DNA of 51,699 nt from Acidovorax sp. GTDB taxonomy: Bacteria > Pseudomonadota > Gammaproteobacteria > Burkholderiales > Burkholderiaceae_C. The translations under genes and the position numbers were made by a program. The stretch lies in contig JADMJR010000168.1 of the NCBI GenBank assembly GCA_018780365.1, positions 1 through 51,699 on the forward strand. Reading direction: 5' to 3'. A model generated the notes under the pieces. That model worked only from the letters and a program-made list of their open reading frames with translations. It was not told where the DNA came from and did no database searches. Of the stretch, positions 9,461 to 18,296 are shown one piece after another. How positions within the stretch are numbered: the first letter of the stretch is position 1; each line of letters starts with the position of its first letter.

Positions 9461-10515
9461 CAGTCTTCGCGCGCCAACTTGACTCCCGCACCCGTGCCGC
9501 AGGCATGGCAGAAACGTGCGAAGGCACTCTTGCGCGTGGAGCAGCTGCCGCAGTGGTCAAACAGGCCAATGCCGCAGTGCGGGCAAAAATCGATCTTCTC
9601 GTTCTTCAGGTCCACCGGCCTTTCGCAGCCCGGGCACACGCTTTTGGCCAGGCGGGCCAGGGCCACGTCGTAGCTCAGCTCCTTGCGGCGCTCCTGGTCG
9701 GGCAGGGCCTCGGCCAGCTTCTGGCGCTCCAGGTAGCGGTTGAGCGCCTGGATGGCGTAGCGCCCCACCACGGCCGTCACGGCAATGCCCACCACGTAGC
9801 GCACGTAGCCGCCGTAGCTGGGCAGATACGGCACCAGCTCCACAAAAAACGCGAACAGTGCAAAGAAGATGAAGCCCCACACAAACGGCCAGTAGGTGCT
9901 CTTGCGCTTTTTGACGAACAGCCAGCCCGCGGCGGCCAGCAATGGCAACGTCAGCGCCAGGCGGTACAGGAACACGCGCAACTCGACCTTGCGGCGCTCG
10001 GTGGCCAGCTTGTCATAGCCATCGGCCTCCAGCCGGCCCAGCCGCTCCTGCGCGGCGGCGGCCCCCTGGCGCGCGTCCAGCGCGGCCTGCTGCTGCGCCT
10101 CGACCGCCTGCTGGGTCTTGCGTTCGGCGAGCTTGAGGACGTCCAGTGCCTGGGTACGCGCCAGCACCTCGGGGTCCTGGTCGGCGCGCTGGGTGGCGCT
10201 GCGTGTGGCCAGCCAGTTGTTGAAGGTCTCGCGCGCGGCCTGCGTTTCGCTGCGGACCTTGCTGCGCTGCAGCTGGGCCTGCTCCAGCGCGGCCTGCGCG
10301 TCCTGCTCGGCCTGGCGCGATGCCTTGACCTCGGCACGCAGCTTGTCGGCGGCGGGCTTGTCGAGGAAGTCATCCACGCGCAGCGGGGTTTCGACCTTGG
10401 GCAAGTCGCCCACGATGGTGCCCCCCAGGCCGATGAGGAAACTGGCAAACACCAGCGCCACCAACCACAGGCCACGGCGGAACCACTTTTCGGACAGTCG
10501 CAGGGACTTGCTCAT
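9460..10515 (-). CDS. membrane protein with coiled coil and C-terminal zinc ribbons
   Basis: A 351-residue protein with a likely envelope topology: one N-terminal membrane helix (about 15-35), a long charged Ala/Gln/Glu/Arg coiled coil (about 55-175), two or three further helices (about 182-260), and a cysteine-rich tail. The tail holds four CxxC pairs (CPGC, CPHC, CGSC, CHAC), enough for two rubredoxin-like zinc ribbons. GAGGAGAAGAGC precedes the ATG at 10515. I do not recognise a named family. Its placement between DUF2145 and a Tat flavoprotein suggests an assembly or sensing role at the membrane, but that is inference only. Confidence 0.75.
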   Translation of the reverse strand: MSKSLRLSEKWFRRGLWLVALVFASFLIGLGGTIVGDLPKVETPLRVDDFLDKPAADKLRAEVKASRQAEQDAQAALEQAQLQRSKVRSETQAARETFNNWLATRSATQRADQDPEVLARTQALDVLKLAERKTQQAVEAQQQAALDARQGAAAAQERLGRLEADGYDKLATERRKVELRVFLYRLALTLPLLAAAGWLFVKKRKSTYWPFVWGFIFFALFAFFVELVPYLPSYGGYVRYVVGIAVTAVVGRYAIQALNRYLERQKLAEALPDQERRKELSYDVALARLAKSVCPGCERPVDLKNEKIDFCPHCGIGLFDHCGSCSTRKSAFARFCHACGTGAGVKLARED

Positions 10516-10554
10516 GCTCTTCTCCTCGGGGGCTCGGCCCCTTGTTTGAACGCT

Positions 10555-10607
10555 CTGCTATTGATAGCACACTGCGCTTATCTACTGCGCGCCAGCGGCC
10601 ATTTTTG
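10555..10607 (+). repeat. dispersed repeat, family 1
   Basis: Reads CTGCTATTGATAGCACAC, TGCGCTTATCTACTGCGCG, CCAGCGGCCATTTTTG. One of the least degenerate copies; it fills the gap between the DUF2145 and zinc-ribbon genes inside what looks like one transcription unit. Confidence 0.85.
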
Positions 10608-10608
10608 T

Positions 10609-11463
10609 TCAGTTTTTCAGCGTCAGCACCACGGGGGCGCCCGCCAGCTGCGCCCGCTGCAGCCAGGCCAGCACCGAATCGACCGTGACGGTTTCGATGC
10701 GGTCCGCAAACCGTTTGTCGTTCGGATGGTCGTCAAACGCGATGTTGGCCGAACCGACCCGCCCCCCCATGCGCGTGAGCGGCCCGATCTTGAGCGTGGT
10801 GGGCTCGTAGCCCTTGAACTGCAGCCAGGCCTGGGCCTGCTCGCGGGAGCGCACGGTGGCGGGCTCCATGGCCAGGGCCAGCGTCTCCACCGCCCACTGG
10901 TTGGACTGCTGGTACTTGCGGCCCCACACATAGCTGACCATGCTGTAGGGCAGGTACTGCAGGGTCTTGGTGCGGCCCTTGTCCTGCAGCACCGCCAGCA
11001 GGCGCTGCTGCACCTCGGGCGTGGGCACGGCGTACACAGCCTCGTAGCGCCACAGGTCGTCCAGGAAGAACTCGCCCAGCCCCTGGCGGTACAGATGGCC
11101 CACGGCCGTGCCACATTCGTTGAGCTTGTGCGCCACGCGCCATGGCCCCTCGGGGGTTTTGTAGGCCCAGCCCATGTGGGAGTAACGCAGGCCGTACTTG
11201 GACAGGTCCTGCCCCGCGCGGGCCAGCGCCACCACCTGCGCGCCCGACCTGGCGTGCTCGGCGTCCAGCGCGGCCGAGGTCTGCTCGGCCAGTTTCATGC
11301 CCCGCTCGATCACCGGCGGGGGCACAGGTTTGCGCGATTCGCACGAGCGGCCGGCCTGGGCCGGGGTGGTGGCCAGCAGCGCGGCCCCGGCGAGGAACAC
11401 CATGCCCACCACGGCTGGGATGCGCCGGGCGGAGCTGCGGCCAAGGTTCAGGGCTTTCACCAT
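10609..11463 (-). CDS. exported DUF2145 family protein
   Basis: A 284-residue protein from ATG 11463, preceded by GAGGAG; an ATG five codons earlier lacks a ribosome site and overlaps the neighbour. The signal peptide ends at AQAGRSCES. The mature region has the features of DUF2145 (an uncharacterised proteobacterial family): ARAGQDLSKYGLRYSHMGWAY, WRVAHKLNECG, YRQGLGEFFLDDL, LPYSMVSYVWGRKYQQSNQW. The conserved His, Cys and YS/N patterns resemble a hydrolase or peptidase-like fold, but no activity is established. It is the third gene of a minus-strand set beginning at 12573. Confidence 0.85.
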   Translation of the reverse strand: MVKALNLGRSSARRIPAVVGMVFLAGAALLATTPAQAGRSCESRKPVPPPVIERGMKLAEQTSAALDAEHARSGAQVVALARAGQDLSKYGLRYSHMGWAYKTPEGPWRVAHKLNECGTAVGHLYRQGLGEFFLDDLWRYEAVYAVPTPEVQQRLLAVLQDKGRTKTLQYLPYSMVSYVWGRKYQQSNQWAVETLALAMEPATVRSREQAQAWLQFKGYEPTTLKIGPLTRMGGRVGSANIAFDDHPNDKRFADRIETVTVDSVLAWLQRAQLAGAPVVLTLKN

Positions 11464-11474
11464 CGTGCCGCTCC

Positions 11475-11957
11475 TCAAAGACGCTCGTTGTGCAGCAGCG
11501 CACGGCCGATGGCGTTGGGTACAAAGGCAATCGCCTCGCCCGCTGCGGACAGGATCACGCCCGTGCCAATCACGCTGCAGGTCACCACCGTGCCCACGGC
11601 GTAGGCCGAGCCCGCCACGCCACGGCCCACCACTTCCACGCTCACCTGGGCGCCGTCCGAGGCACGCTCCAGCAAGTACACCGTACCCACGGCCGAGGCT
11701 TCGACCGCCCGCACGGTCAACACGGCACCGCCCACCGACAATGCGGCAGGCACCGTCACCATGGCACCCGCAGCGGCGGAAGCCACCGAAGCCGTCCCCA
11801 CCACCGAGGCCACGGGCAGCAGCGACAACGCGGCCGACACCTCACTCTGGGCATGGGCAGGGGCTGCCACCAGGGCCGCACACAACACGCCCGCCGCCAG
11901 CAGGGACCGCGACAGGCGGGTGGCACCCGCAGAAGAAAACACAGCGTTCGTCATCAT
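11475..11957 (-). CDS. small hydrophobic exported protein of unknown function
   Basis: A 160-residue protein (ATG at 11957 or 11954) with GAGGAG upstream. A signal peptide ends near APAHAQSE. The mature part is made almost wholly of Ala, Val, Gly, Ser and Thr, with two glycine-rich hydrophobic stretches (about 55-85 and 115-145) separated by a short charged strip, so it may sit in or on a membrane. I know no named family. It ends 11 bases before the DUF2145 start, and the pairing suggests they act together. Confidence 0.7.
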   Translation of the reverse strand: MMTNAVFSSAGATRLSRSLLAAGVLCAALVAAPAHAQSEVSAALSLLPVASVVGTASVASAAAGAMVTVPAALSVGGAVLTVRAVEASAVGTVYLLERASDGAQVSVEVVGRGVAGSAYAVGTVVTCSVIGTGVILSAAGEAIAFVPNAIGRALLHNERL

Positions 11958-12087
11958 TCACTCCTCAAGAATCGGCCCTCCCGCACCCCACGGGCGCCGG
12001 ATGGACCAGGTCGAAAGACCCACACAGGAAAGAAAACAAAACCAGGCGCACGGGCGGCGGGTGCCGCCGGTGCCCACCCCTTAGCGG

Positions 12088-12573
12088 TCAGTTCTGGGGG
12101 TTGTTGGCAGCCGCCTGCGCAGCTTCGCGGCGGCCCTGCAGGCGGGCTTCGATCAGGTCGGCCTCGTGGCGGTCGCGCAGCATCTTGGCCAGCGTGAAGG
12201 CGGTGGTGATCAGGTACAGCCAGCTCACCCCCAGAAAGGCCTTGTAGGTCACGTTGATGTCCATGCTCAGCAGGCCCCAGCCCGTCAGGCCCATGGCCAC
12301 CGCAAAACCACCCCACACCACCAGCTTCCACATGGGGGTGTCACCACCGCCCCGGCGCGCAGCGCTTTCGTTGTCCCGCACAAACTTGGCCAGCACAAAC
12401 GCGGCCGAGAGGCAGAACACATAACCCATCACCATGAAGGCCTGCTCCAGCTGCTCGCCGGGCAACCAGGCCAGGCCCACAGCACACAGAAAAACCGCGA
12501 TGCCGAACGAGACCCACACCTGCAGCTGCCAGGCCTTGGTGTCACGCTGAACAACGATGGGAGAAGAAGACAT
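12088..12573 (-). CDS. YiaA/YiaB-like inner-membrane protein
   Basis: A 161-residue protein starting at ATG 12573. It consists of two tandem copies of a two-helix unit (about 15-70 and 85-140), each ending in a basic motif after the second helix (VLAKFVRDNE and TLAKMLRDRHE), the hallmark of the YiaAB two-helix domain. The C-terminus is a soluble charged helix. In enterobacteria this family is induced under stress and of unknown function. It is first in the minus-strand gene set; 130 bases separate it from the next gene, so that gene could also have its own promoter. Confidence 0.8.
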   Translation of the reverse strand: MSSSPIVVQRDTKAWQLQVWVSFGIAVFLCAVGLAWLPGEQLEQAFMVMGYVFCLSAAFVLAKFVRDNESAARRGGGDTPMWKLVVWGGFAVAMGLTGWGLLSMDINVTYKAFLGVSWLYLITTAFTLAKMLRDRHEADLIEARLQGRREAAQAAANNPQN

Positions 12574-12759
12574 TGCAGTGGTGCCCTGGGGGCGTTGGTT
12601 GAACACGGCCCCGATGATGCAGGCAACCGCATCCAAACCCGCAGCGCGAACGTCAAAGTACCCGCTCTATCGCCAAAAAGTAGCGAAATCCGATACCAGA
12701 TTGCCGCCAAAGGCTGTTCAGACTTCGCCAGCAGCGCCTAGTCAGCCCACCGCACGGCG

Positions 12760-14535
12760 TCAACGCATCAGCAAAGGCTCCGGTAGGGCCACGGGCAAGC
12801 GCCCACCGGCCGGACCGGACGCGCACTTCACGAACCGGTCGGTGTTCTGCTCAGACTCGGTCAAATTCAACGGACGGCGTATGGGGGTGACCGCCAGCTC
12901 GGGGCGGAACAGGGGCTCGTCCTCCAGACGGCACTGGTCACCTTGGTCCAACCCACGCTGCCCGAACCACCCGCATACATCAACCAGCGACATCCGGTCT
13001 TGCCGCACGGCGATTCGCGCTGCGTCGTAGAGGAGGTCCTGAAGCTGGGCCTGGCTGCAGTTGGGCGCACCACTGAGGCGGTAGCTGGTGGCCACCTGGC
13101 TGATCAGGCGCCCCAGGCGGGAGCGGTAGGCAAATACCTCCTTGTCCGCTTCCACGTTCAGATCCAACGGTTTGCCCTCTCCCCCCTGAACCCGCCAAGG
13201 CACGATGGCTTGTATGTCGTCCAGTGCGATGTGCCACACCTGGCAATCAAACTGGCGCCGCTCGGGCATCCTGGCGGCCGACAGGTCCAGCGCGTTGGCC
13301 TGTGTGAAGTAGCGCGCATCGGTGAAGGCCCGGCCGTCCAGGTGGTAGTAATCAACCGGGAACTGGCTGGTGCGGCGATAGGGCCGGATCTTGTAGTCCC
13401 ACAAGCCAGGCGCCAGTTCCACGTTGAATTGCCCTTGGGGCGCATCCCGCCGGATGCCCATCTGCGACAGGGTCTGGTCCCGGCGGTTGGACAGCATCGC
13501 GTCGATGGCGTCCAGGAAGTTCAGGTCAATCAACACCGAGCCGAAGTTGCGCCGGTCCGACTGACGCATCTCCGTCACCCCGGCGTTGGGCACGTGCGAG
13601 TCCACCATCATGATCATGCAACCCTGCGAAGGCTGCCCCGCATTCAGGCGGTTGACATGGTGTTCGCGGGCCAGACGGATCAGGGTTTCAACCCCCAGGT
13701 TGTCGCTGGGCCCGCCATCGATCAGGTGCAGGTAGCGCTTGTCTCCGGGGTCGTCCCCCCCTTCCCGGCGTTTCACCGGGTCCAGGCTGTAACGGCGCAG
13801 GGTCACCGAGTTGAACACCCCCGGAAATGCGCCGGAGGATGCCATGGCCCAGGCAATAGGAAACTGGCTGAGGTCGGAGCCCGTGGAGCGGAGAAACTGC
13901 CGGTCACTGAAAACAAAACGGACACCGCCATTGGTGGTGTCCGTGGCATTGAAGTACACCGCTGGGCGGCGCGGCCCGCGTGGCCCCAGGTCGGCAAAAG
14001 TCACCCGTTTGCCATCAAAGAGCTTTTCCTCGAACAGCTCGGCGAGATGGTCGCTGCGGTCCAGATCCGAGAAAGTCGTCGCCATCAGGTTGACGGGGTT
14101 GAGCAACTTTCCGATGAGGGGCATGGCGAAGTCTGTCGATGCCATCTGGCGTCCTTGCTCTGCCCAATCCGGCTTTTCGCCATGGATCGCAAAGTAGGCC
14201 GCAGGGATCGATCCGCCGCTGACGGCAGAGACCGCGTCCACATTCCCCAGGATGCCCAACTTGTCCAGCTCTTCCAGGGCCGCCATGCCGAAGTTGGCCG
14301 AGCGGCTGCCTCCGCCGCTGAGGGCCAGGCCCACGAACTGGGGCCGGTCGGCCACCCATTCAGTGGCCGCACGCGGAACCGGCACCTGCGGGCGCACAAA
14401 GGAGCGCCCCATGTCCGGCTCGTTGCGATAGCTCAGCCCGGGGCGGCTGCCCACCACCGTGCAGCCCGCCAGGCAGGCGGCCGCGAGCAGAACGCACCAG
14501 GCGGCGCGCCAGCGTGTGCCCCCCCACTCAATCAT
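12760..14535 (-). CDS. patatin-like phospholipase, lipoprotein
   Basis: A 591-residue predicted lipid acyl hydrolase. A signal peptide ends in the lipobox LAGC with the lipid-modified Cys at 25. The patatin domain begins near 68: oxyanion loop SGGGSRSA (73-80), nucleophile Ser106 in AVSGGS, and the catalytic Asp in DGGPSDNLG. The first Gly of the GxSxG motif is Ala, which is tolerated in bacterial patatins. A C-terminal region of about 200 residues has Cys pairs and no domain that I recognise. It follows the exported protein gene with an 8-base overlap, so co-translation is likely. It presumably acts on lipids in the envelope. Confidence 0.9.
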   Translation of the reverse strand: MIEWGGTRWRAAWCVLLAAACLAGCTVVGSRPGLSYRNEPDMGRSFVRPQVPVPRAATEWVADRPQFVGLALSGGGSRSANFGMAALEELDKLGILGNVDAVSAVSGGSIPAAYFAIHGEKPDWAEQGRQMASTDFAMPLIGKLLNPVNLMATTFSDLDRSDHLAELFEEKLFDGKRVTFADLGPRGPRRPAVYFNATDTTNGGVRFVFSDRQFLRSTGSDLSQFPIAWAMASSGAFPGVFNSVTLRRYSLDPVKRREGGDDPGDKRYLHLIDGGPSDNLGVETLIRLAREHHVNRLNAGQPSQGCMIMMVDSHVPNAGVTEMRQSDRRNFGSVLIDLNFLDAIDAMLSNRRDQTLSQMGIRRDAPQGQFNVELAPGLWDYKIRPYRRTSQFPVDYYHLDGRAFTDARYFTQANALDLSAARMPERRQFDCQVWHIALDDIQAIVPWRVQGGEGKPLDLNVEADKEVFAYRSRLGRLISQVATSYRLSGAPNCSQAQLQDLLYDAARIAVRQDRMSLVDVCGWFGQRGLDQGDQCRLEDEPLFRPELAVTPIRRPLNLTESEQNTDRFVKCASGPAGGRLPVALPEPLLMR

Positions 14536-15202
14536 GGAAGAACGTCAGCATCACGGCATTGGTGCTGAGGTTGGTCACCACCACACGCACGTCCGGGGCT
14601 TCACCCGATACCCATTCACACAGCAACTCCCCTCCTGCTTGGGCAGGCTCGCAAAGGGCCTCGTTCTTGGGCCCTTTGACGGACAACGCGATGTCCTGCA
14701 TCCGGTCGCTGGCAATCCCGAAGAAGGCCTTTTGCCCGGGCTTGTAGGACAACAAGATGGGTTTGGTATCCCGCGCGCCCATGAGGATGGGCTGAACCTG
14801 CGGGCCGATCAGCGTGCCACGGCTGCGGCGCGCTGCCGATGCCTCGTCAATCAACGCCAGCAGCTCAGGCCTCCCCTGGGCCAGCTTCTTCGCGTGGGCC
14901 AGCAAGCTGGCTGCGTCCGTTTGATCCACCAGGCCCCCACGGTCTCCGTCCACACGCGCCTTCGACGGCTGCAAGCCCGAGGCGCGCTGCAGTCTTGCAG
15001 CTGCCAGCAAGGCCTGGGGGTCGTTCTGCGCAAGACCGTAGCGACCCAGCTCCTGCCCCAGGCGCCACTGCTGCAGCATCAAGGGCGTGACTGGTGCCGC
15101 CGTCTGTGCGGCGGCCGGTAGCACCAGGCCACTGGCCACGAACGCCACCAGGGCGCCCGCCAGCAGGCGCCGGGGATGCAGGATCCTGCAAAGGTTTCTC
15201 AT
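14528..15202 (-). CDS. exported protein of unknown function, partner of the patatin lipoprotein
   Basis: A 224-residue protein. ATG 15202 is chosen because it gives a basic n-region (MRNLCRILHPRR) and a hydrophobic core ending at AAAQTAA, with GGAGAAG upstream. The middle is alpha-helical and charged (QQWRLGQELGRYGLAQND, LLAHAKKLAQGRPELLALI); the C-terminal third looks beta-rich with two cysteines (EALCEPAQAGGELLCEW) that could form a disulfide. No known family comes to mind. The last codons overlap the patatin start, so I infer that the two proteins work together, perhaps as chaperone or regulator and enzyme. Confidence 0.72.
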   Translation of the reverse strand: MRNLCRILHPRRLLAGALVAFVASGLVLPAAAQTAAPVTPLMLQQWRLGQELGRYGLAQNDPQALLAAARLQRASGLQPSKARVDGDRGGLVDQTDAASLLAHAKKLAQGRPELLALIDEASAARRSRGTLIGPQVQPILMGARDTKPILLSYKPGQKAFFGIASDRMQDIALSVKGPKNEALCEPAQAGGELLCEWVSGEAPDVRVVVTNLSTNAVMLTFFHD

Positions 15203-15300
15203 CGCTTGGCTTCTCCAGAGTGAGTCAATCTGACCCATCCAATCTACCGCCGCACATGCAGACCACAGATACGGACTTTTCCGCATGGTCTGACGGGCAC

Positions 15301-15357
15301 GTTGCCGATGGTAGTTTGCCTTGGCTTTTGCCGCAGACAAACCACCATCCATTGCAA
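15301..15357. other. inverted repeat in the 372-base gap 15203-15574
   Basis: GATGGTAGTTTG (15307-15318) and CAAACCACCATC (15338-15349) pair with one mismatch over 12 bases around a 19-base loop, and GTTGC / GCAAC outside (15301-15305, 15353-15357) extend it. The gap otherwise shows no reading frame that I trust. It must hold the divergent promoters, but I cannot place them. Confidence 0.55.
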
Positions 15358-15574
15358 CTCCATCGCCCATAGGCTGGACAGGTGCACATGATCCTGCACG
15401 AAATCATCGCCCCCCTGGCAAAACCTGGGAGAACCATCCGACACCCCGCCGGGTATCGAATTTCTGTACTTTTGAGGCTCACGTCAACCGCCAAGTCTGC
15501 ACTTGCGCGACACCACACGCTTCGCTCGCCCATCACAATCCGTGCCCAATTCCCCTTACCGCCATTCAGCCACC

Positions 15575-16759
15575 ATGTCTCAGAAACCCTTTGACCTCGT
15601 CGTCCACGGCGCCACCGGCTTCACCGGCCGCCTGGTGATCGAATACCTGCTCCAGCGCTACCCCGCAGGCAGCGGCCTGCGCTGGGCCATGGGGGGCCGC
15701 AATGCCGACAAGCTCGCCGCCGTGCGCGACGAAGTGGGCGCCCCGGCCGACACCCCGCTGGTCGTGACCGACACCAGCAACCCCGCCAGCCTGCAGGCGC
15801 TGATGGACGCCACGCGCCTGGTGCTGACCACCGTGGGCCCCTACCAGCTGTATGGCAACGAACTGGTGGCCGCCTGCGCGAAGGCCGGTGTGGACTATGT
15901 GGACCTGTGCGGCGAGCCCGCCTGGATGCGCCAGATGATCGACGCGCATGAAGCCGCCGCCAAAGCCAGCGGCGCGCGCATCGTGTTCTCGTGCGGGTTC
16001 GACTCGATCCCTTTCGACCTGGGCGTGTTCCTGCTGCAAAAGGAATTCCGCCACCGCTTCGGCCACCCCGCGCCGCGCGTGCGCGGCCGGGTGCGCAAGA
16101 TGAAGGGCACTTTCTCGGGCGGCACCGCCGCCAGCCTCAAGGCCACCATGGCGGCCGCTGCCACCCAGCCCGGTGTGCTGGACCTGCTGAAAAACCCCTT
16201 CTCGCTCACCCCCGGGTTTGAAGGTCCGCGCCAGCCTTCGGGCAACAAGCCCATGGTGGACGAGGCTTTGGGCGATGGCGTCTGGGTGGCCCCGTTCGTG
16301 ATGGCCGCCATCAACACGCGCAACGTGCACCGCTCCAACTTCCTGCTGCAGCACGCCTACGGCACCGACTTTGTCTACGACGAAATGCTCATCACCGGCC
16401 CCGGCGAAAAGGGCGAGGCCATCGCCAACGCAGTGGCGGGCGACAAATCGCTGGGCTCTGACAAGGGCCCCAAGCCCGGCGAAGGCCCTTCGCGCGAGGA
16501 ACGCGAGAACGGGTTCTACGACGTGCTGTTCCTGGGCACCGACGATGCGGGCAACAGTTTGCGCGTGGGCGTGAAGGGCGACCGCGACCCGGGTTATGGC
16601 TCCACGTCCAAGATGATCACCGAGGCCGCCGTGTGCCTGCTGCAGGATGCCACGGCGACCCCGGGCGGCATCTGGACCACGGCGCCTGCGCTGGGCGACA
16701 AGCTGATCGCGCGACTGCAGGCCAACGCCGGGCTGGGCTTCGCCGTCGAATCGGCGTAA
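15575..16759 (+). CDS. saccharopine dehydrogenase-like NAD(P)-binding protein (trans-acting enoyl reductase type)
   Basis: A 394-residue cytoplasmic or membrane-associated oxidoreductase. The start at 15575 places a Rossmann fold at once: FDLVVHGATGFTGRLV with the GxxGxxG-type turn. Further conserved segments are VGPYQLYGNELVAACAKAGVDYVDLCGE and IVFSCGFDSIPFDLGVF, typical of the saccharopine-dehydrogenase-like family that includes mycobacterial trans-acting enoyl reductases. True saccharopine dehydrogenase activity is unlikely. The C-terminal region (about 270-394) carries a Gly-rich loop and is variable in the family. The gene seems monocistronic; its reaction cannot be named. Confidence 0.85.
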   Translation: MSQKPFDLVVHGATGFTGRLVIEYLLQRYPAGSGLRWAMGGRNADKLAAVRDEVGAPADTPLVVTDTSNPASLQALMDATRLVLTTVGPYQLYGNELVAACAKAGVDYVDLCGEPAWMRQMIDAHEAAAKASGARIVFSCGFDSIPFDLGVFLLQKEFRHRFGHPAPRVRGRVRKMKGTFSGGTAASLKATMAAAATQPGVLDLLKNPFSLTPGFEGPRQPSGNKPMVDEALGDGVWVAPFVMAAINTRNVHRSNFLLQHAYGTDFVYDEMLITGPGEKGEAIANAVAGDKSLGSDKGPKPGEGPSREERENGFYDVLFLGTDDAGNSLRVGVKGDRDPGYGSTSKMITEAAVCLLQDATATPGGIWTTAPALGDKLIARLQANAGLGFAVESA

Positions 16760-16850
16760 CGCCCCAGGCTCCGCCGGTTTGTCCGTTTTTGCACCAGGAC
16801 GGTCCTGAAACGCACGGCCGCCCGCCCGGTGGTCCCGCAAAATGCAGGGC

Positions 16851-17765
16851 ATGAACACTGCTCTGCGCCCCCGTGACCTGGCCCTTGCCCTGCTTGTCAT
16901 CGTCGTCTGGGGGCTGAACTTTGCGGTGATCAAAGTCGGTGTGGCCGATGTGCCGCCCATGCTGCTGGGCGCGCTGCGCTACCTGCTGGCAGCCTTCCCG
17001 GCACTGCTGTTCGTCAAGCCGCCCAAGGTGCCGCTCAGGCTGTACCTGCTGTATGGCATGACCATGGCCGTGGGCCAGTTTGCGCTGCTGTTCACCGCCA
17101 TCCACATCGGCATGCCTTCGGGCATGGCTTCGCTGGTGCTGCAGGCGCAGTCGTTCTTCACCCTGCTGCTGGCGGCCTGGTGGCTGCGCGAGAAATGGCA
17201 GGGCAACCAGGTGGCGGGCCTGGCGCTCGCAGGCGTGGGGCTGGTGCTGATTGGCAGCGCACATGGTGCCTCCATGCCGCTGGCGGGTTTTGCGCTGACC
17301 GTGGCGGCCGCTGCGCTGTGGGGCTGCGGCAATATCGTCACCCGCGCCGTGGGGCGTTATGGGCCGATGAACCAGTTTGCCTTCATCGTCTGGTCCAGCG
17401 TGGTGGCGCCACTGCCTTTCGTGGCACTGTCGCTGTGGATCGACGGCCCGGGTGCCGTGCTGTCCGCCGTGCAGCACCTGTCGCTGAAATCCATGGCCGC
17501 CGTGGCCTATATCGCCTGGATTTCCACGTTGCTGGGCTTTGGTCTGTGGACCTACCTCATGTCGCGCTACCCCGTGAACCGCGTGGCGCCCTTCACGCTG
17601 CTGGTGCCCGTGGTGGGCCTGACCACGGGCTGGGTGGTGTTTGGCGAGCAGTTGCTGCCTGTGCACTTTGCGGGGGCCGGGCTGCTGATGGCAGGGCTGG
17701 TGGTCAACGTGTTTGGGGGGCCCGCCTGGGCGGCCGTGATGGTGCGGCTGCGCGGCGCCCAGTGA
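16851..17765 (+). CDS. eamA: EamA-type exporter of the drug/metabolite transporter superfamily
   Basis: Inner-membrane exporter; the E. coli orthologue exports O-acetylserine and cysteine metabolites. About 304 residues with ten predicted helices in two EamA halves. Similarity to E. coli EamA is close along the length: LALALLVIVVWGLNFAVIKVG, RYLLAAFPALLFVKPPKVPL, GMPSGMASLVLQAQSFFT, ALWGCGNIVTR and NRVAPFTLLVPVVGL. ATG 16851 fits the E. coli start; the ATG at 16842 adds three residues. It is convergent with acdR, so a link with ACC or sulfur amino-acid metabolism is possible but not shown. Confidence 0.9.
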   Translation: MNTALRPRDLALALLVIVVWGLNFAVIKVGVADVPPMLLGALRYLLAAFPALLFVKPPKVPLRLYLLYGMTMAVGQFALLFTAIHIGMPSGMASLVLQAQSFFTLLLAAWWLREKWQGNQVAGLALAGVGLVLIGSAHGASMPLAGFALTVAAAALWGCGNIVTRAVGRYGPMNQFAFIVWSSVVAPLPFVALSLWIDGPGAVLSAVQHLSLKSMAAVAYIAWISTLLGFGLWTYLMSRYPVNRVAPFTLLVPVVGLTTGWVVFGEQLLPVHFAGAGLLMAGLVVNVFGGPAWAAVMVRLRGAQ

Positions 17766-17780
17766 ATCCCTCCACGGCCG

Positions 17781-18296
17781 CTACACTGCCAGCGGCAACT
17801 CCGTGGTCGAAAGCACATTGCGCAGCACCATGAACGAGCGCACCTGCCGCACCCCCGGCAGGTAGAGCAGCTGCTCGGCATGCAGGCGGTTGAAGCTGTC
17901 GTTGTCGCGCGTGCGCACCAGCATGAAGTAGTCGAACTCGCCGGTGACCACATGGCATTCCATGCAGCCCGACACCTTGGCCGCTGCCTTTTCAAACTCG
18001 GCAAATGAATCGGGCGTGGAGCGGTCCAGCACCACGCCAATCATCACCAGCATGCCCGCCCCCACGGCCTGGGGGTTGAGCAGCGCCACCACCTTGTCGA
18101 TGAGCCCCAAGCGCCTGAGGCGCTCTACCCGGCGCAGGCAGGCAGGCGGGCTCAAGTGCACCTTCTCGGCCAGGGCCACATTGGACAGCGACGCATCGCG
18201 CTGCAGTTGGCGCAGGATGGTTTTGTCGGTGCGGTCCAGCTCGGCCGACACATCGGCCTGCGGCACATTCTTGGCACGAACTTTTGTTGCGCACAT
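17781..18296 (-). CDS. acdR: Lrp/AsnC-family regulator, probable AcdR
   Basis: Transcription factor of the leucine-responsive type. The N-terminal helix-turn-helix is clear (LDRTDKTILRQLQRDA, NVALAEKVHLSPPACLRRVERL) and is followed by the RAM/AsnC ligand-binding domain (VSGCMECHVVTGEFDYFMLVRT). It is divergent from acdS, the arrangement of AcdR activators that control ACC deaminase. ATG 18296 is preferred because the coding sequence before it is AT-rich like the intergenic region; an ATG at 18338 with a CGGAG site would add 14 residues. An inverted repeat ATTTCAAGAAAT (18302-18313) sits just upstream and could be an Lrp-type site. Confidence 0.85.
   Translation of the reverse strand: MCATKVRAKNVPQADVSAELDRTDKTILRQLQRDASLSNVALAEKVHLSPPACLRRVERLRRLGLIDKVVALLNPQAVGAGMLVMIGVVLDRSTPDSFAEFEKAAAKVSGCMECHVVTGEFDYFMLVRTRDNDSFNRLHAEQLLYLPGVRQVRSFMVLRNVLSTTELPLAV

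Noticed and set aside
8021-9673. Long plus-strand open frame opposite the FAD oxidase
   Set aside because: His/Gln/Gly-rich translation without motifs; antisense shadow of a clear flavoprotein gene.
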